Shown here: positions 45,816 to 57,451 of the stretch, piece by piece
Position numbering within the stretch: the first letter of the stretch is position 1
Layout: every line of letters begins with the position of its first letter
From: Oscillospiraceae bacterium
GTDB taxonomy: Bacteria; Bacillota; Clostridia; Oscillospirales; Oscillospiraceae
Assembly (NCBI GenBank): GCA_017458335.1
Contig: JAFTFT010000003.1
Coordinates: 1 to 64,000 of the forward strand
Direction: 5' to 3'
Length of the DNA: 64,000 nt
The notes under the pieces: model-generated
What the model saw: only the letters and a program-made list of their open reading frames with translations
Databases searched by the model: none
Told to the model about the DNA's origin: nothing
Made by a program: the position numbers and the translations under genes

Positions 45816-48740
45816 TCAGCTCACCAGATCCGCGTAGCTGGCAGAGGCGATGGGCGTGTAAACTTCCGTCTCCGCTCCCTCTTCATCGGTCACCAGCATA
45901 TAGCCTCTTGCGTACCAGATTGCCGCGTCATCGGCGGTTTTTTTGTTCACCGTGAAGGTTCCGGTGAGCCCCCTCACGGTGGCAGCCGCCTGCGGAATCC
46001 CCTTTCCGATCAGCATGCTCTCTTCCGTCGCCATGTCCCCGTCATCCGTGATCATCAGCAGAAGCCGCTGAAGCGTATAGCCCTCGGGGATGGACCGGGT
46101 CAGGCGGAAGGCAATCCGGTGCAGTGATCCATCGCTGACCGCATCCATTCCTGTCATGGCGAGGACAGGCACCGCTTCGACATTGGTCGTACCTGCGTCG
46201 GCATATACGGCACGCAGGGTCCGGTCCCCCGCAGCCATCAGGCGATACGTCATCTGGGTTCCCAGAAGCGTCCCGTTTTCGTCCTCCCAGCGCAGGAAGG
46301 TCCGGCCCGCAAGCTCTTCGGCCGTGAGCTTGACGCTGTTCCCGCGCGGCACACTCAGCGTCTCGATCATTCCGTCCCTATCCACCGTCAGCGTGCAGAT
46401 CTCTCCGGTGACACTGTAAAGCGGACGCATCTGGAGCCGCCGGCTGCTGCCGTCAATGAGGGCGAGAATCCCCGCGGCATCCGTCGCGCTGTAACCGTCC
46501 GAGCTCCAGGAACGGAAGCTCCTTCCTGTTCTGACTGGACCGGAAGGGAGACTGTGGTCCTCGGGCGCGTCCAGGCTGTTCCAGACAGAAGCGGAGATCA
46601 CCTGGCCATAGTCCGAGACAAACTCCACAAAAGCCTCGTTTCCTTCCGCGCTTCCTGCGACATCGGCATCACTGACAACAGCCCGCAGCGTCATGTCTCG
46701 AAGCAGGTTTACCGTGATCATCGGCTCGGTTCCCACGGTCAGGCCGGATTCGTTGCACCAGCGGACAAACTGTGTTTCATCGCCCACATACTGCACCGTC
46801 ACCTCAGAGCCGCGCAGGAAGCGCTCCATGATTTCCGTCCCCGGATAGGGTTCGCCATTGATCGCAGCCGTGCAGTTGCCAACCCGGAGCGTCGCCATTC
46901 CGGTGCCCTCATACCGCGCAATCAGGTGGACCGTTCCCTGGGACGAGAAGCGGACCGTCTTGTTCGTGCTCCAGAGGCTGCCGTTATAGTACCAGCCCAG
47001 GAAGGTATAGCCCTCCACATCCGATGCCGTCGCCGTGATCGTCTCACCGGGGCTGTAGCGGCCGCCGCCGCTGAGCAGACCAACCGACTCGCCGCAGTCG
47101 CCTTCCGAAGTGAGCACCACCAGGATCGTGACCGTGCCCGCGTTTTCCTTCTGCACCAGGGTCAGCTCTTCCGCGGTGAAGTTCCCGGTCGTGGCCTCGT
47201 CATAGACATAGCTCACGGAGCTGCTGCCGCAGAGGAAGTCGTATCCCTCCTCCACATTTCCGGAATCATAGCCGGTGAGGAAAAGCTCCGTCGGCCAGCC
47301 GACACTTTCGTCATCGCAGTTTGTCACGTCTGCCATATAATTTCCGTCGCTGAGGCTCACAATGTTCCACATGTGCGCCCCGCCGTTCATTGTTCCGCTG
47401 ACCGAGATGCAGCGCACCGGTTCCGGGAAGTCCGACAGCTCGCAGAGATACTGAAAGGCCTTGGAATAGCCTTCGCAGACCACGTTCGTATCCGGATCTC
47501 CGTCAAACACATAAATGAGCTGCCAGGGATCCCCGTAAGCGGTGTTGGTGCTTTTGTCCGCCGCAGCGTGGTTGTAAGTCACCCGGTCGCAGATCGCCGT
47601 CCGGTAATAATCCAGTCTGTCCATGGTGTCGTAATTCGCCGCGCTTTGGACAATCTGCTGAGCCGTCGCGATGACGGTGTCAATGAGCGCCGCGTGCTCG
47701 CCGGAGACGGTGTTCGGCTCCGTGCCGGCATAGGCCCCGGCGATCGTGAAGACATATACATATCCCGTCATCTCGATATAGCTTCCGTCCGAGGCATAGC
47801 TGTAGGAATATCCGTACTGGCTGCCAACCGTCTTGTCATACCAGTACAGCTCATACGGGCAGTCCGCCAGCAGAGCGCGCACCGCGGGCCGGATGCCGCC
47901 GTCCAGGCCGGTCTGTTCCCGGACCTTGCTCTTCGCGGTCTCCAGGTTGTCCTCGTTGATGATTTCAAGACCGAGCTCTTCCGCGGTAAAGCGGACCTGG
48001 GTCGGCGCACCGTACTGCGTGATGTCCGTAATCGGGCCGGAAAAATACGTGGAGGTGCGGGTTCCCGCCGCCACTTCGGTCACAAGTCCCTTCAGCAGGG
48101 CATAGACGGAGCGCATAGCCGGGCTTTCGATGTTCCGCCCGGCATAGGAGGACGCACGAAGCAGCGGTCTCGCCGCGAGGCGTTTGGCCGCGTATCCCCG
48201 GAACAGTTCTTCCCCGTCATATTCTCCGTCCTCATGCTCCCACGTCAGTTCATCCATGGTCGTGAGGACCTGAACCTCTTCCTCTTCAGAAGCTTCGTCC
48301 TCCGGAACGGTCTCCCCCGGCTCCGAATCAGGCTGATCATCCTCTTCCGGCAGTCCGGCCTGATCCTCCCCCTCGCCGGGTTCGGATCCAGCTTCGTCTA
48401 CGGTCCCCTCTTCGGGTTCTCTCCCATCGGTGCCGGGCTCACCGCCGTCGACGATGTCATCGGAGCCGCCCGCATCGCCTTCACCCGGCACGTCCGGCAC
48501 ATCCGGATCGCCCGCGGGAGCTGCTCCATCCGGGGCGGGATCCTCCGGATTCTCACCGGATTCTTCTTCCACAGTCAGCAGCGTCTCCATCTCTGAGTCC
48601 ACCGTTTCTACGACATCTGTGCCGCCTGTTCCTTCGTCCGACGCGGGCTCTTCCTCCTGAGCAAAAGCCCCAAGAGGAAACAGTGCTAGCAGCATCAGCC
48701 CGCATAAGAGCAGGGCAAGGATCTGTTTTCCGGTCTTCAT
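45816..48740 (-). CDS. Secreted transglutaminase-like protein with InlB-type repeats
   Basis: A 974-residue protein with signal peptide (ALLLCGLMLLALFPLGAFAQEE), an acidic stalk of about 110 residues (EEE, DGGEPGTDG), a transglutaminase-like domain with Cys near 422 (NVVCEGYSKAFQYL), His (GGAHMWNIVS) and Asp (YMADVTNCDD), and then several InlB/Flg_new-type repeats (YTFLGWYYNGSL, RSFRSWSSDGY, RTFLRWEDENG). Such proteins crosslink or cleave peptides at the surface. No LPXTG anchor is present. Confidence 0.8.
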   Translation of the reverse strand: MKTGKQILALLLCGLMLLALFPLGAFAQEEEPASDEGTGGTDVVETVDSEMETLLTVEEESGENPEDPAPDGAAPAGDPDVPDVPGEGDAGGSDDIVDGGEPGTDGREPEEGTVDEAGSEPGEGEDQAGLPEEDDQPDSEPGETVPEDEASEEEEVQVLTTMDELTWEHEDGEYDGEELFRGYAAKRLAARPLLRASSYAGRNIESPAMRSVYALLKGLVTEVAAGTRTSTYFSGPITDITQYGAPTQVRFTAEELGLEIINEDNLETAKSKVREQTGLDGGIRPAVRALLADCPYELYWYDKTVGSQYGYSYSYASDGSYIEMTGYVYVFTIAGAYAGTEPNTVSGEHAALIDTVIATAQQIVQSAANYDTMDRLDYYRTAICDRVTYNHAAADKSTNTAYGDPWQLIYVFDGDPDTNVVCEGYSKAFQYLCELSDFPEPVRCISVSGTMNGGAHMWNIVSLSDGNYMADVTNCDDESVGWPTELFLTGYDSGNVEEGYDFLCGSSSVSYVYDEATTGNFTAEELTLVQKENAGTVTILVVLTSEGDCGESVGLLSGGGRYSPGETITATASDVEGYTFLGWYYNGSLWSTNKTVRFSSQGTVHLIARYEGTGMATLRVGNCTAAINGEPYPGTEIMERFLRGSEVTVQYVGDETQFVRWCNESGLTVGTEPMITVNLLRDMTLRAVVSDADVAGSAEGNEAFVEFVSDYGQVISASVWNSLDAPEDHSLPSGPVRTGRSFRSWSSDGYSATDAAGILALIDGSSRRLQMRPLYSVTGEICTLTVDRDGMIETLSVPRGNSVKLTAEELAGRTFLRWEDENGTLLGTQMTYRLMAAGDRTLRAVYADAGTTNVEAVPVLAMTGMDAVSDGSLHRIAFRLTRSIPEGYTLQRLLLMITDDGDMATEESMLIGKGIPQAAATVRGLTGTFTVNKKTADDAAIWYARGYMLVTDEEGAETEVYTPIASASYADLVS

Positions 48741-48777
48741 TCTCGCGTCTCTCCTCCCAATTCACAGAAGGTATGGG

Positions 48778-48807
48778 CACGACCCGGGTGAAAGGATCCG
48801 GGTCGTG
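48778..48807 (-). terminator. Terminator between the giant repeat gene and the transglutaminase gene
   Basis: gcacgacccgg and ccgggtcgtgc form an 11-pair stem. On the minus strand it lies just after the stop of the giant gene. Confidence 0.75.
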
Positions 48808-48840
48808 CTTTGCTGTTGTTGCGTTCTCTGCCGAAACCCC

Positions 48841-49020
48841 TTATTCGGCAGGCTCTTCATACACCGGCTCTTCGTACACGGGTTCCTCGTAAACCGGTTC
48901 TTCGTACGCCGGTTCCTCATAGACCGGCTCCTCGTACACCGGTTCCTCGTATACGGGTTCTTCGTACACCGGCTCTTCCACTATCGGCTCTTCGTTCACG
49001 GTTTCCTCGTTCACAGGTTC
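48841..49020 (-). repeat. 15-bp tandem repeat encoding EEPVY units
   Basis: The last 60 codons of the giant gene are mostly eight to nine units of EEPVY (variants EEPAY, NEEPI), each 15 bases, drifting at third positions. The repeat ends at the stop codon. Confidence 0.92.
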
Positions 49021-52000
49021 TTCCTCAATCTCTGTCACCTGTACGGGTTCAATCGTCTCTTCCTTCAGCATGGAGTCCGCTGTGAGCACCGAATCCATGC
49101 TGATCTCCTGGTCATTGTCGAGGTCAATCTGCTCCCACCGGGCCGCAAGTTCAAGATGGTCAGTCAGTTGAATCATATCGCCGGCGTAAACCACCGTCGT
49201 ACCGTCCGGCATCAGCCAGCCCGTGAAGTTGAATCCGGCTCTTGTCGGCATAAGATCAGAGATCATATAGTCCCCGGCAGGAACACTTTCAGACCAGCTG
49301 TAGACCCCCTCTTCAAATTCGCCGCCCTCGCCGCTGTAGCTGACGGTATAAGTCTCGGTCGGCATACCGGAACCGTTGGTGTAATAACTTACCGTCACGA
49401 CATTGGAACTGACACCGTTCACGGTCTCACGATAATAGACCGTCTCGACCGCGTTGGTCTGCGGATGGTAATGGAAACTTGTCAGATCCGCCATGTCATC
49501 CGCTTCCAGCATGACCTCGTACCATTCTGTAAGATCTCTGCTTTCCTCCCAGATCCAGGTCATGCCGTCATAATCTTCATTACTGACGCCCTGGATTTCA
49601 CTGTAGAGCGTGAGCGTGGCGCCGCTCTCGGGATCCGTGCTGATGTAGACCGTATCATCGTCATCGCCGTCAAAGTAATCCGCCGTGACGACGACGCCCG
49701 TCGGTCTGGGGCTCCAGTGTGCCGTCAGGGTCACATAGCCGTCCGCTGTGATCACATCGTCCGGTCCGACCTCTGCTCCCTCCGGCAGGTACCAGCCCGT
49801 GAAAGCGTATCCCTCACGTGAAACGTCATCAAACTGATACTCCACCAGATAGTTTCCGGAAGCCGCGGAGCGCATTTTTACCGTGTCTCCCGATCCGTCG
49901 GTGAACTGGCCGCCGTTTGCGTCATACGTCACAATGACCACTCCGCTCAGCGTCGTTGTTGTGCCGATTTCCAGCAGTGTTTCGCCTTCGCCGCTGTATT
50001 GGATATACTGCGGTCCCTGTTCCGGGGTGACAATCTGAGGCGTTGTGCCGGTTGCCAGGTTCCACAGGGCGGAATTGCTGTTCAGGTACACCGTCACCAG
50101 CTGTTCACTTCTGCAGACCAGCTTGAACAGGTCCGGATTCTGCGAGACATCCAGAGAGGCAAACGCGCTTCCGTTGCATTCGAAGCGCCTCAGCCGGCTC
50201 ATCCCGGACAGATTAATCCCCTGCAGACCGCAGGCGTGGCACATCAGATTCTCCAGCGGCAGACCGTTGATGTCCGTAAGATCAATTCCGCTGTTGCCGG
50301 CGCATTGAAGCGTGATCAGGTTCCGGAATACATGGATTCCCTGCAACGTGGCGATGCCCATGCCGTTGAGTTCCATGGTTGTCACCGGGCTGATCTCGCC
50401 GTCGCTCAGGTATCCGTCGTCGTTTGTATCGATGTTATTGAGAATATAGCTTCGGAAGTTTGCATCCGGGAAACTATTTTCATCCACCATCAGCGTGTTG
50501 TCAATCGTGAAAGAGGAGCCGTTATAGCTCAGGGTTACGGTACCGTAGCCGATTACCGAAAGCTCCAGATAGTCGCCGTGGTCCTGGGCCGCCAGAATCT
50601 CATCCCCGCTCTGAGTCAGCTGGTCGAAGGCAACGACCGTCATGCTGTCCGTGAACGAACCGTTTTCCGCAGTTCCATAGACAAATCTGCCGAGGTAGCT
50701 CTCGCCCTCTGAGAGATGGGCAACCGTGTCAAAATAGCTGTACCATTGAAGCGACTCTTCTCCTCCGTCTTCACCAGACACCAAAGCACGCTGGAAGTAC
50801 AGGGCTGGGCTGGCGTTTCTCACGCTGATGCCGAAGGTGTAGTCCTCAAGCGTTTCTCCGTTTGCGTTGGTTCCGCTGATCCCAAGAACGATCTGGCTGC
50901 TGTCAAACAGGCTGTTGAGCTGAATCGTGGCCACCGTCCCGTCGGCAGACAGACTGATGTCCAGGCCGCTGCTGCCCGAGGCAGTAATCTCCGCAAAGAG
51001 ATCACGAACATCGGTCATCACGGCGCCGTTTTGGGCGATCAGATAGATCGTGCGGTTCTGATCCGTGTACGCCCAGATCTGAGACTGGGGGAGGTAATAT
51101 TCTTCACTTGCCGTCGGCGCGGTATAGAAGGCAATATCCGGCAGCGTGGAATGGATGGTAACGGTCTCCCCCATGTAAGACAGAGTCGCTGTTCCTGTAC
51201 CGCTTACATGCAGCTGGACGAAGTTCTCACCCTGGTAATCGAGAATCAGAATGCCGTTTTCGTCCTCAACCGTCAAATCCGAATACGAGACCGTCTCCAT
51301 GGACACGCCCGGCGTGCCGTAAGTGACAAAGCCTATGAGTGTGCTGTTTGAAGGAACAGTGATCTCCTTCATCAGTGGGCTCTCGTCCGGAGTGAAGGTC
51401 TCTTCCCCTGTCTCGTAGCTGATCGTTCCAGACTTCCAGTAGAGATGCTGAGCCTGGTCGTTCAGCTGGACATGGTAGGAATTGTCGAACGCCGCGCCGT
51501 TGCCCCAGGTTCCGGCCGCCTGAACCTCGATCCAGTTGTTGTTGAGACCGGTCCAGGAGATCTCGGCATAGCTGCCGTCCTGCGCCAGCGTGATCGTCAG
51601 ATCGTTCCCGCAGCGGTTCGTCACCGAGTTCAGCGACGCGCCGTTGGTCGCGACAAGATAAACGGTCTTCACCGAGCCGTCATAATTCCACGGGCTCATG
51701 ATATAGGTATCCTGGCCCACATTCGTGCTGCTTGTGTAGAAGGCCACATCCGGGATTCTGGAGATGATCATCATCTCGACCCCTTCATAGGTCAGAGTGC
51801 AGTCGCCGTAGCCTGTGATATACAGCTCCACACAGCCATCGTTCAGATTTCTGCGCAGCTCGAGGATCTCTCCGTCAACCGTAAGATCAGCAAAGTCGAC
51901 CTGTGTCAGGTTATCCGCCGTGCCGTAGAGGAATTCACCGACACAGTAGCTGCCCGGCATCATCTGCACCACGAAGTCCGGCATATTCTCCGTCCGACGG

Positions 52001-55000
52001 ACCGCGACACCGTTTTCCATATCCGCCCAGCGCCAGCCGAGGATGATCTCATCAGACGACTGAACTTCCCACTGTGCGGTAAGCGTGAGGCTTTCTGCTA
52101 CCGGGAAGCTGTCTCCCTCATTCACAACGCTTCCATCCGGCATCATCCAGCCGTTGAAGACGGATCCTTCCTTCTCGGCACCGAAGACGACTTCGCCCAT
52201 ACCGGACGCGTACACGACATCATACTGCTCGACGGTTCCATGCTGGAACTGTTCGCCGTCCGCCGTCAGGGTTCCGCCGTTCGCGTCATAGGTAATAACA
52301 AAGGGCACGCCCGTGATCACCGTCTCCGCGTCGACCTCCAGATGCTTATTCTCCAGATCATAGATTGTATATTCTCTTCCGCTTCCGCCCGTTCGGGTTT
52401 CCGGGGCCGCCGTGTTCACCGCCCCTGCCAGCAGCGGGCTGCCGCTGAGGTCCAGGCCGGTCATCGCATTGTCCTGGCACACAAGGCTTCGAAGGGACGG
52501 ATTCTGAAGCAGGTTCAGTTCCGTCAGACTGTTTCCGCGGCAGCCGAGGATTTCAAGATCGCCGAACGACGATACATCCAGGGCCGTGAGTCCGCAGTCG
52601 CTGCAGTACAGCTCCGTAAGCGGCAGGCCGGAAATCCCGCTCAGATCAATCCCCGGATTCGCGGAGCAGTCCAGCACCGTGATGGGAAGTCCGCTCAGCA
52701 CCGAAAGATCCGTGATCCCGTTTCCGTCACAGGTCAGACTTGTGAGTGACGTGAAATACTGAATCCCGCGAAGCGAGCCGATACCCGCGTCGCTCATGCG
52801 GATGGATGTGATCTCCGCGATCTCCTCCGTGCTCAGATAGCCGTTTGCGTCGGTGTCATAGAGCTGGGCCACATTGTCACGGAAGTTTTCATCCGGGAAC
52901 AGGGCAGAAGTGATCGCGATCCCCTCCGGCGCCTCTTCCCATTTTGCGTAAAAGTGGATGGTGCTGCTGCCGACCGTCGCCTTGGTCACAAGCTGGTCCG
53001 AGCCGGCAAGGGTCCAGCCCAGGAAGCGGTATCCCTCCCTCGCGGGTTCGGGAATCGCCCAAGAGCCTGTGGTGCTGATATAATATGTTCCGACATCCGC
53101 CGGCGTCGTGTCATACCAGGTCTCAGCCTCATTCGGGAATACGCCGCCGTTGCCGTGGAACAGGATATCCCGATAGGTGAAGGTATCCGGGCTGTCGTCT
53201 CTGTTGATGATCTGGATCTTCACAAAGTCAGACGCGACCCCGTTGACGACCAGACGGTAATACTCCGTACTGCCGCCCATGACATCCATCTGATACACGC
53301 TCGGGTCCTCAGACTCGGAAGCGCTCAGGGACTGCCAGTCGTTTCTGTCATAGCTGACCTGCCAGACATAGACCAGGTTCTCCGGGTCACTGACGCCGGT
53401 GACACTGCTTGTAATGATCAAGGTATCGGATGTTTCATTCTGATTGCTGTAGTAGAGTTTCGTTTTGTTCGGCGAGATCGTGACCGATGTCGGCCGCTCC
53501 GTCAACGCGTTCACGGTCAGCGTCGTCACGGTGGAACGGACTTCCTGGTCACCCAGCCGGAAGAGCACATAGTACCGGCTGCCGTCATCCGCCAGACGCG
53601 CCCTGAAATCATACCAGGGTCCGCTCCCGTTGTTCTGCAGGAGAACCGTCTCGGTTCCATCCGGCGCGATCCGAATCAGGGAATACGAATCCGTCCAGCT
53701 GTTTGCGTCAACGATGAGGCTGACCTCTTCCCACTCGCGCACTTCCACCGTTTCCGGCAGATCCGTCACAATCGTGAGAACCTTGTCCACTTCCAGTTTC
53801 GCCGCGGCGGATTCCGCCTGCCGATTGTCAAAGCTTGCGATCGCCCGGTACGACCGCTCGTCCATGCCGTACTGGGCAATGACGCTGTAAGTGTCATCAT
53901 ATGCCCCCGGAATGTCGAACCAGCTGTACGAGGACGAGGGTTTATACTGCCACCGGAACCGCACGCCGCCTGAGGGCAGAGGGACAACACCGTCACCGGT
54001 ATCGATTCCAACCTCAGCATGGAAACTGACGATATTGTTTTCAACGGTCCGGACCGCGGCCGGATTCACGGTAAACACAAGGGTACCGTCCACCGGTTCC
54101 ACCGCCCTGATCCACTTCGCGGTGATGACCTCCGGTCCTTCCAGTTCCACAACATCGGACTCCAGCAGCACCCCGTCCATCATCCAGCCGTCAAAGACAT
54201 AGCCGTCCCGAACCGGCACCGCATCGGTCAGCACGTATCTGCCCGCGGCCGCCTGTACGCTGACAGACGCCTGTCCGTTCAGAGTTCCGCCGGCCGCGTC
54301 ATAGGTCACATCATAGAAAATGTCGATCGGTTCCCAGGCCGCCGCAACCGTCGTATCCGCATGGATCTCCGCATAGGAAGCAAAGGGAGCTCCGTTCAGA
54401 GTCCAGCCCGCGAAGGTATAGCCGACTCTCACCGGCACGTCATTGATGGGCGACACATAGCCCTCCAGAGCCGTGACCGACCTGGTCGCGTTCCCGTCCT
54501 GGAACTCACCCTCTCCGGCATCATACAGGATCGTCACTTCCTCAAAGGGCGTGCCCGTATAGACGGCGCTCCTCGCGGAGTAATCCGAATCAACGGTCGT
54601 CTCGTTATCCCCGACGGCACAGCACTCAAAGGTATAGCTTCCCGCCGGGATGCTGTCGGGGTTGCTGAAGTACGGCATAGCAATGAAGTCACCGTAATCC
54701 TGGTAGCTCGTTGTGGATCCGTAGCCTCTCCGGACATCATCTCTATAGCCCTGATACTTATAGTAAGATGCATTGGGCACCGGATCCCAGACGATGCAGA
54801 TTTCCCCGTCAACCGGCATATACCGGAGATTGGTCGGCGCAGGAAGCTTGTACGCATTCGGCGTATAGTGCCAGGGAACCGCGATGCTTGTAATCTCGGA
54901 CCCCGGCGCGGCGCTTTCGTTCAGGGCGGCGGAAATGGAAATCCAGTAATCCCCTTCCCCGAGGCCGGACACCAGATCCAGCACGGAAACCTCAGCCCGT

Positions 55001-56598
55001 GTGGCCGCTTCGCAGGTCAGATGCAGGGTCTTACCCGCCTGGGCCCCGGTCGCCCGATTGACGACGCGGACATAATACCAGGCGTCCGGATTGTCGTATC
55101 CGAAGCTGAACTTGCCATACGTCCCGTCCACAAATCTCGTGTTGTAAGGGGCATAGACATCGCTCGCCTGCGGCGTGATATTCGATATGTTAAAGCGTTC
55201 GCTGGCAGAACTGTTGTTATACCCCTTCGCATACGCCGTGACCGTGAAATACTCATGATAAGAATTACGGGCGGTTGCGTTCAAACTGGTATATGGAATC
55301 GAAGTGCCATATATATCGTCTGTATACACACCGTTTCCATAGTAGTTCTGGCAGCATACTTCATAATATTCCGCATGCTCCACCGGATCCCAGGACAGCG
55401 TCACCCCGTCAAAGTTCAGCCCGGTCGGCTTTGCCAGCGTGTTCCTGATGGTCTCCTCTTCGCTGAAGGCTGAATACGCGCTGTTGTATGTTTCATCGTA
55501 CGCGACCGCCTGAACCCGGAACTTCAGCACGCGTGTGCCGGAATCCGAAGTCACCGGAGTAGAGAAAGACAGTCTCCCGTTATAATACGCTTCGCCCTCC
55601 GTCTCGTAAGTTCCATAGAGCGCATCATTCAGATACAGCTCAATCCGATAGCGCACCGCGTTCTTCACCGGGCTCCATACCATGGTGCTGCCGGACATGA
55701 AGATGGTTTTCGGCGCTACCAGATAAGCCGGGACAGGCGTCACCGACACCTGGCACTCAGCGGTCAGGCCGTTGGAAGAAACCGCGGTGATCACGGCCGT
55801 GCCGTAGGAAACCGCCGTGACATGACCGTCCTCCACCGTGGCGACCGAGGGATCCGACGAGGTCCAGGTCACGGAAGGATCGGTCGCATCCTCCGGCAGA
55901 ACCTCCGCGGTGAGCTCCGCCGTGGCGCCGACGGTCAGAGACAGGGCAGCCTCATTGAGCGCGACGGAAACGGGGTAAACGGTGTCGTCCAGTTTCCATA
56001 CCGCGCTGACGCTTACATCATCCGTCACCTGAATGGCGGTGACCCTGATCCCATCCAGGGACCAGCCTTCAAAGAAGTACCCCTCCCAGGCGGGCTCTTC
56101 CCCGAACAGGGTATACAGGCCGGCATGGGAAGTACCGAAGCGGCTTGAACTCCCGTCCTTGAACATGCCGAGGCCGGCGTCATAGGTCACGGTGTATACC
56201 GGCACCCATGCCGCACTCACATCACTGTAAGGCCAGAGAACTTCCTGGCCGCCGTCTTCATCCGGCACAATGGCCGCAGCTTTGAAGGTCCATTCCGCAC
56301 CGCGCTGGGCAGAAAGAACCGACTGAAGATCCAGACGCGTTTCCGCCGCCTGAAGGACCGAACCGTACTGAACGCCGTCACGGAACAGGGTCACCTCATA
56401 CTTCGAGGCACCCTTCACCGCGCTCCACGCCGCCTTGTATCCGTTCCAGTATACCGATGCCGGCGCATAGGGAGTAGTCTTCCATTTTGCCCTTACGGTC
56501 GTGTCCCCGGAAACCGTAATACTGGTAACAACTTCGCCGTTCAGCGTCCACCCGGCGAAGACATAGCCATCCCGCACAGGTTGATAAGATCTGCATTA
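48841..56598 (-). CDS. Giant secreted-type repeat protein, 5' end missing
   Basis: The frame encodes about 2,580 residues and begins abruptly in the middle of an InlB-type repeat (GYVFAGWTLNGE) with an in-frame TAA just upstream and no signal peptide, so the true N terminus is lost. Recognisable modules are a BIG2 immunoglobulin-like domain (about 201-285), fibronectin-III-like stretches (about 290-700), InlB/Flg_new repeats (about 720-850 and elsewhere), two LRR blocks each preceded by an EF-hand-like DTDANGYLSTEEI/DTNDDGYLSDGEI (about 1226-1386 and 2039-2190) and an EEPVY-repeat tail. It was probably an adhesin or surface protein. Without its secretion signal it is likely a pseudogene or a stored copy. 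Confidence 0.8.
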
Positions 56599-56936
56599 AA
56601 TTGAATTCCATCTTTTTTTTCAAATACAAAACATACGCATCTTGCACCGTGATAAACAGCCAATACTTCAACTTGCCGTTCCAGGAAATATTCTCGCAAG
56701 TCTGAACATTTTTCCAAAGTGCCCTGGCTTTATTAATCAATTCTTCATATAATTCAGAGTTCTGATAATTTGCCAGTCGCGCATTTTTATAGTTCTTCCT
56801 GCATCTCATGGCCAAGGCCGCTTTGAAATCAGTCTGTACATCATCCGGCTGGTCAGAAAATAGATTGCAGACACGTTCCCACGCAGTAATCTCACTAGCT
56901 GTCTCTAAGCTATACTTTGCATGTGTAAGAGAATCA
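56585..56936 (-). pseudogene. Glycosyltransferase C-terminal remnant
   Basis: On the minus strand an open frame reads [20 protein letters not shown], then RVCNLFSDQPDDVQTDFKAA, ARALWKNVQTCENISWNGKL and YVLYLKKKM, then runs without stop into the other strand-frame of the giant gene. The YRxRxxSLTH and lysine-rich end are typical of the C terminus of GT2-type surface glycosyltransferases. The catalytic domain is missing and the frame differs from that of the preceding remnant. Confidence 0.6.
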
Positions 56937-57431
56937 TTGCGATATCTGTAATAGTATCAAATCATCTTCATCCTGATGAATCACGCAAGGTAATTCATCC
57001 TTCAAATTCAGATACATTCCTCTATTAGACATATATCTGTCATAATCATAAGCATAGCAATACATGGGTTTGTGTGTCACAGAGAAATCGAAATAAATAC
57101 TCGAATAATCTGAAATCAACGCATCTGCTACAATCATCAGCTCGTTAAGATCTGGATAAGAGGACATATCCAGAAACATCGAATATCCATCAACATTCAT
57201 ATGTTTTGCTACTTCATAGTGCGCCCGGAAAAGGACTACGAACTTGTTCCCAAGCTTCTCTTTTCTCTGCTCATAGGTGAAGTAACATCTTTTATGTTTC
57301 TCGTTCCAGTTGAACTCATCAGTGGAGATCACAACAATCAAATAATCTCCAAGTGCTTTTGCGCGTTTCAGCAAGTTGATGTGTCCATAATGCAGGAGGT
57401 CAAATGTACCGTAAGTAATCACTCTTTTCAT
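56934..57431 (-). pseudogene. TagD-TagF chimera produced by internal deletion
   Basis: The 165-residue frame starts as glycerol-3-phosphate cytidylyltransferase ([21 protein letters not shown], with the HxGH nucleotide-binding motif) for about 60 residues, then switches after YEQRKEKLG to the C-terminal part of a CDP-glycerol glycerophosphotransferase ([31 protein letters not shown]). The junction is in frame. Complete TagD is about 130 residues and TagF several hundred, so neither enzyme can be functional; large TagD-TagF fusions exist in Clostridia and this may be one with its middle removed. Confidence 0.78.
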
Positions 57432-57451
57432 AAATTCACTCTTCCCTTAGC

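Noticed and set aside
46554-48596. 680-codon open frame opposite the transglutaminase-like gene
   Set aside because: It is a shadow of the secreted protein, which has a signal peptide, a Cys-His-Asp triad and repeats on the minus strand.
48841-49020. Possible CRISPR-like repeat array
   Set aside because: The units are 15 bases, contiguous without spacers, and in frame as EEPVY codons at the end of a gene.
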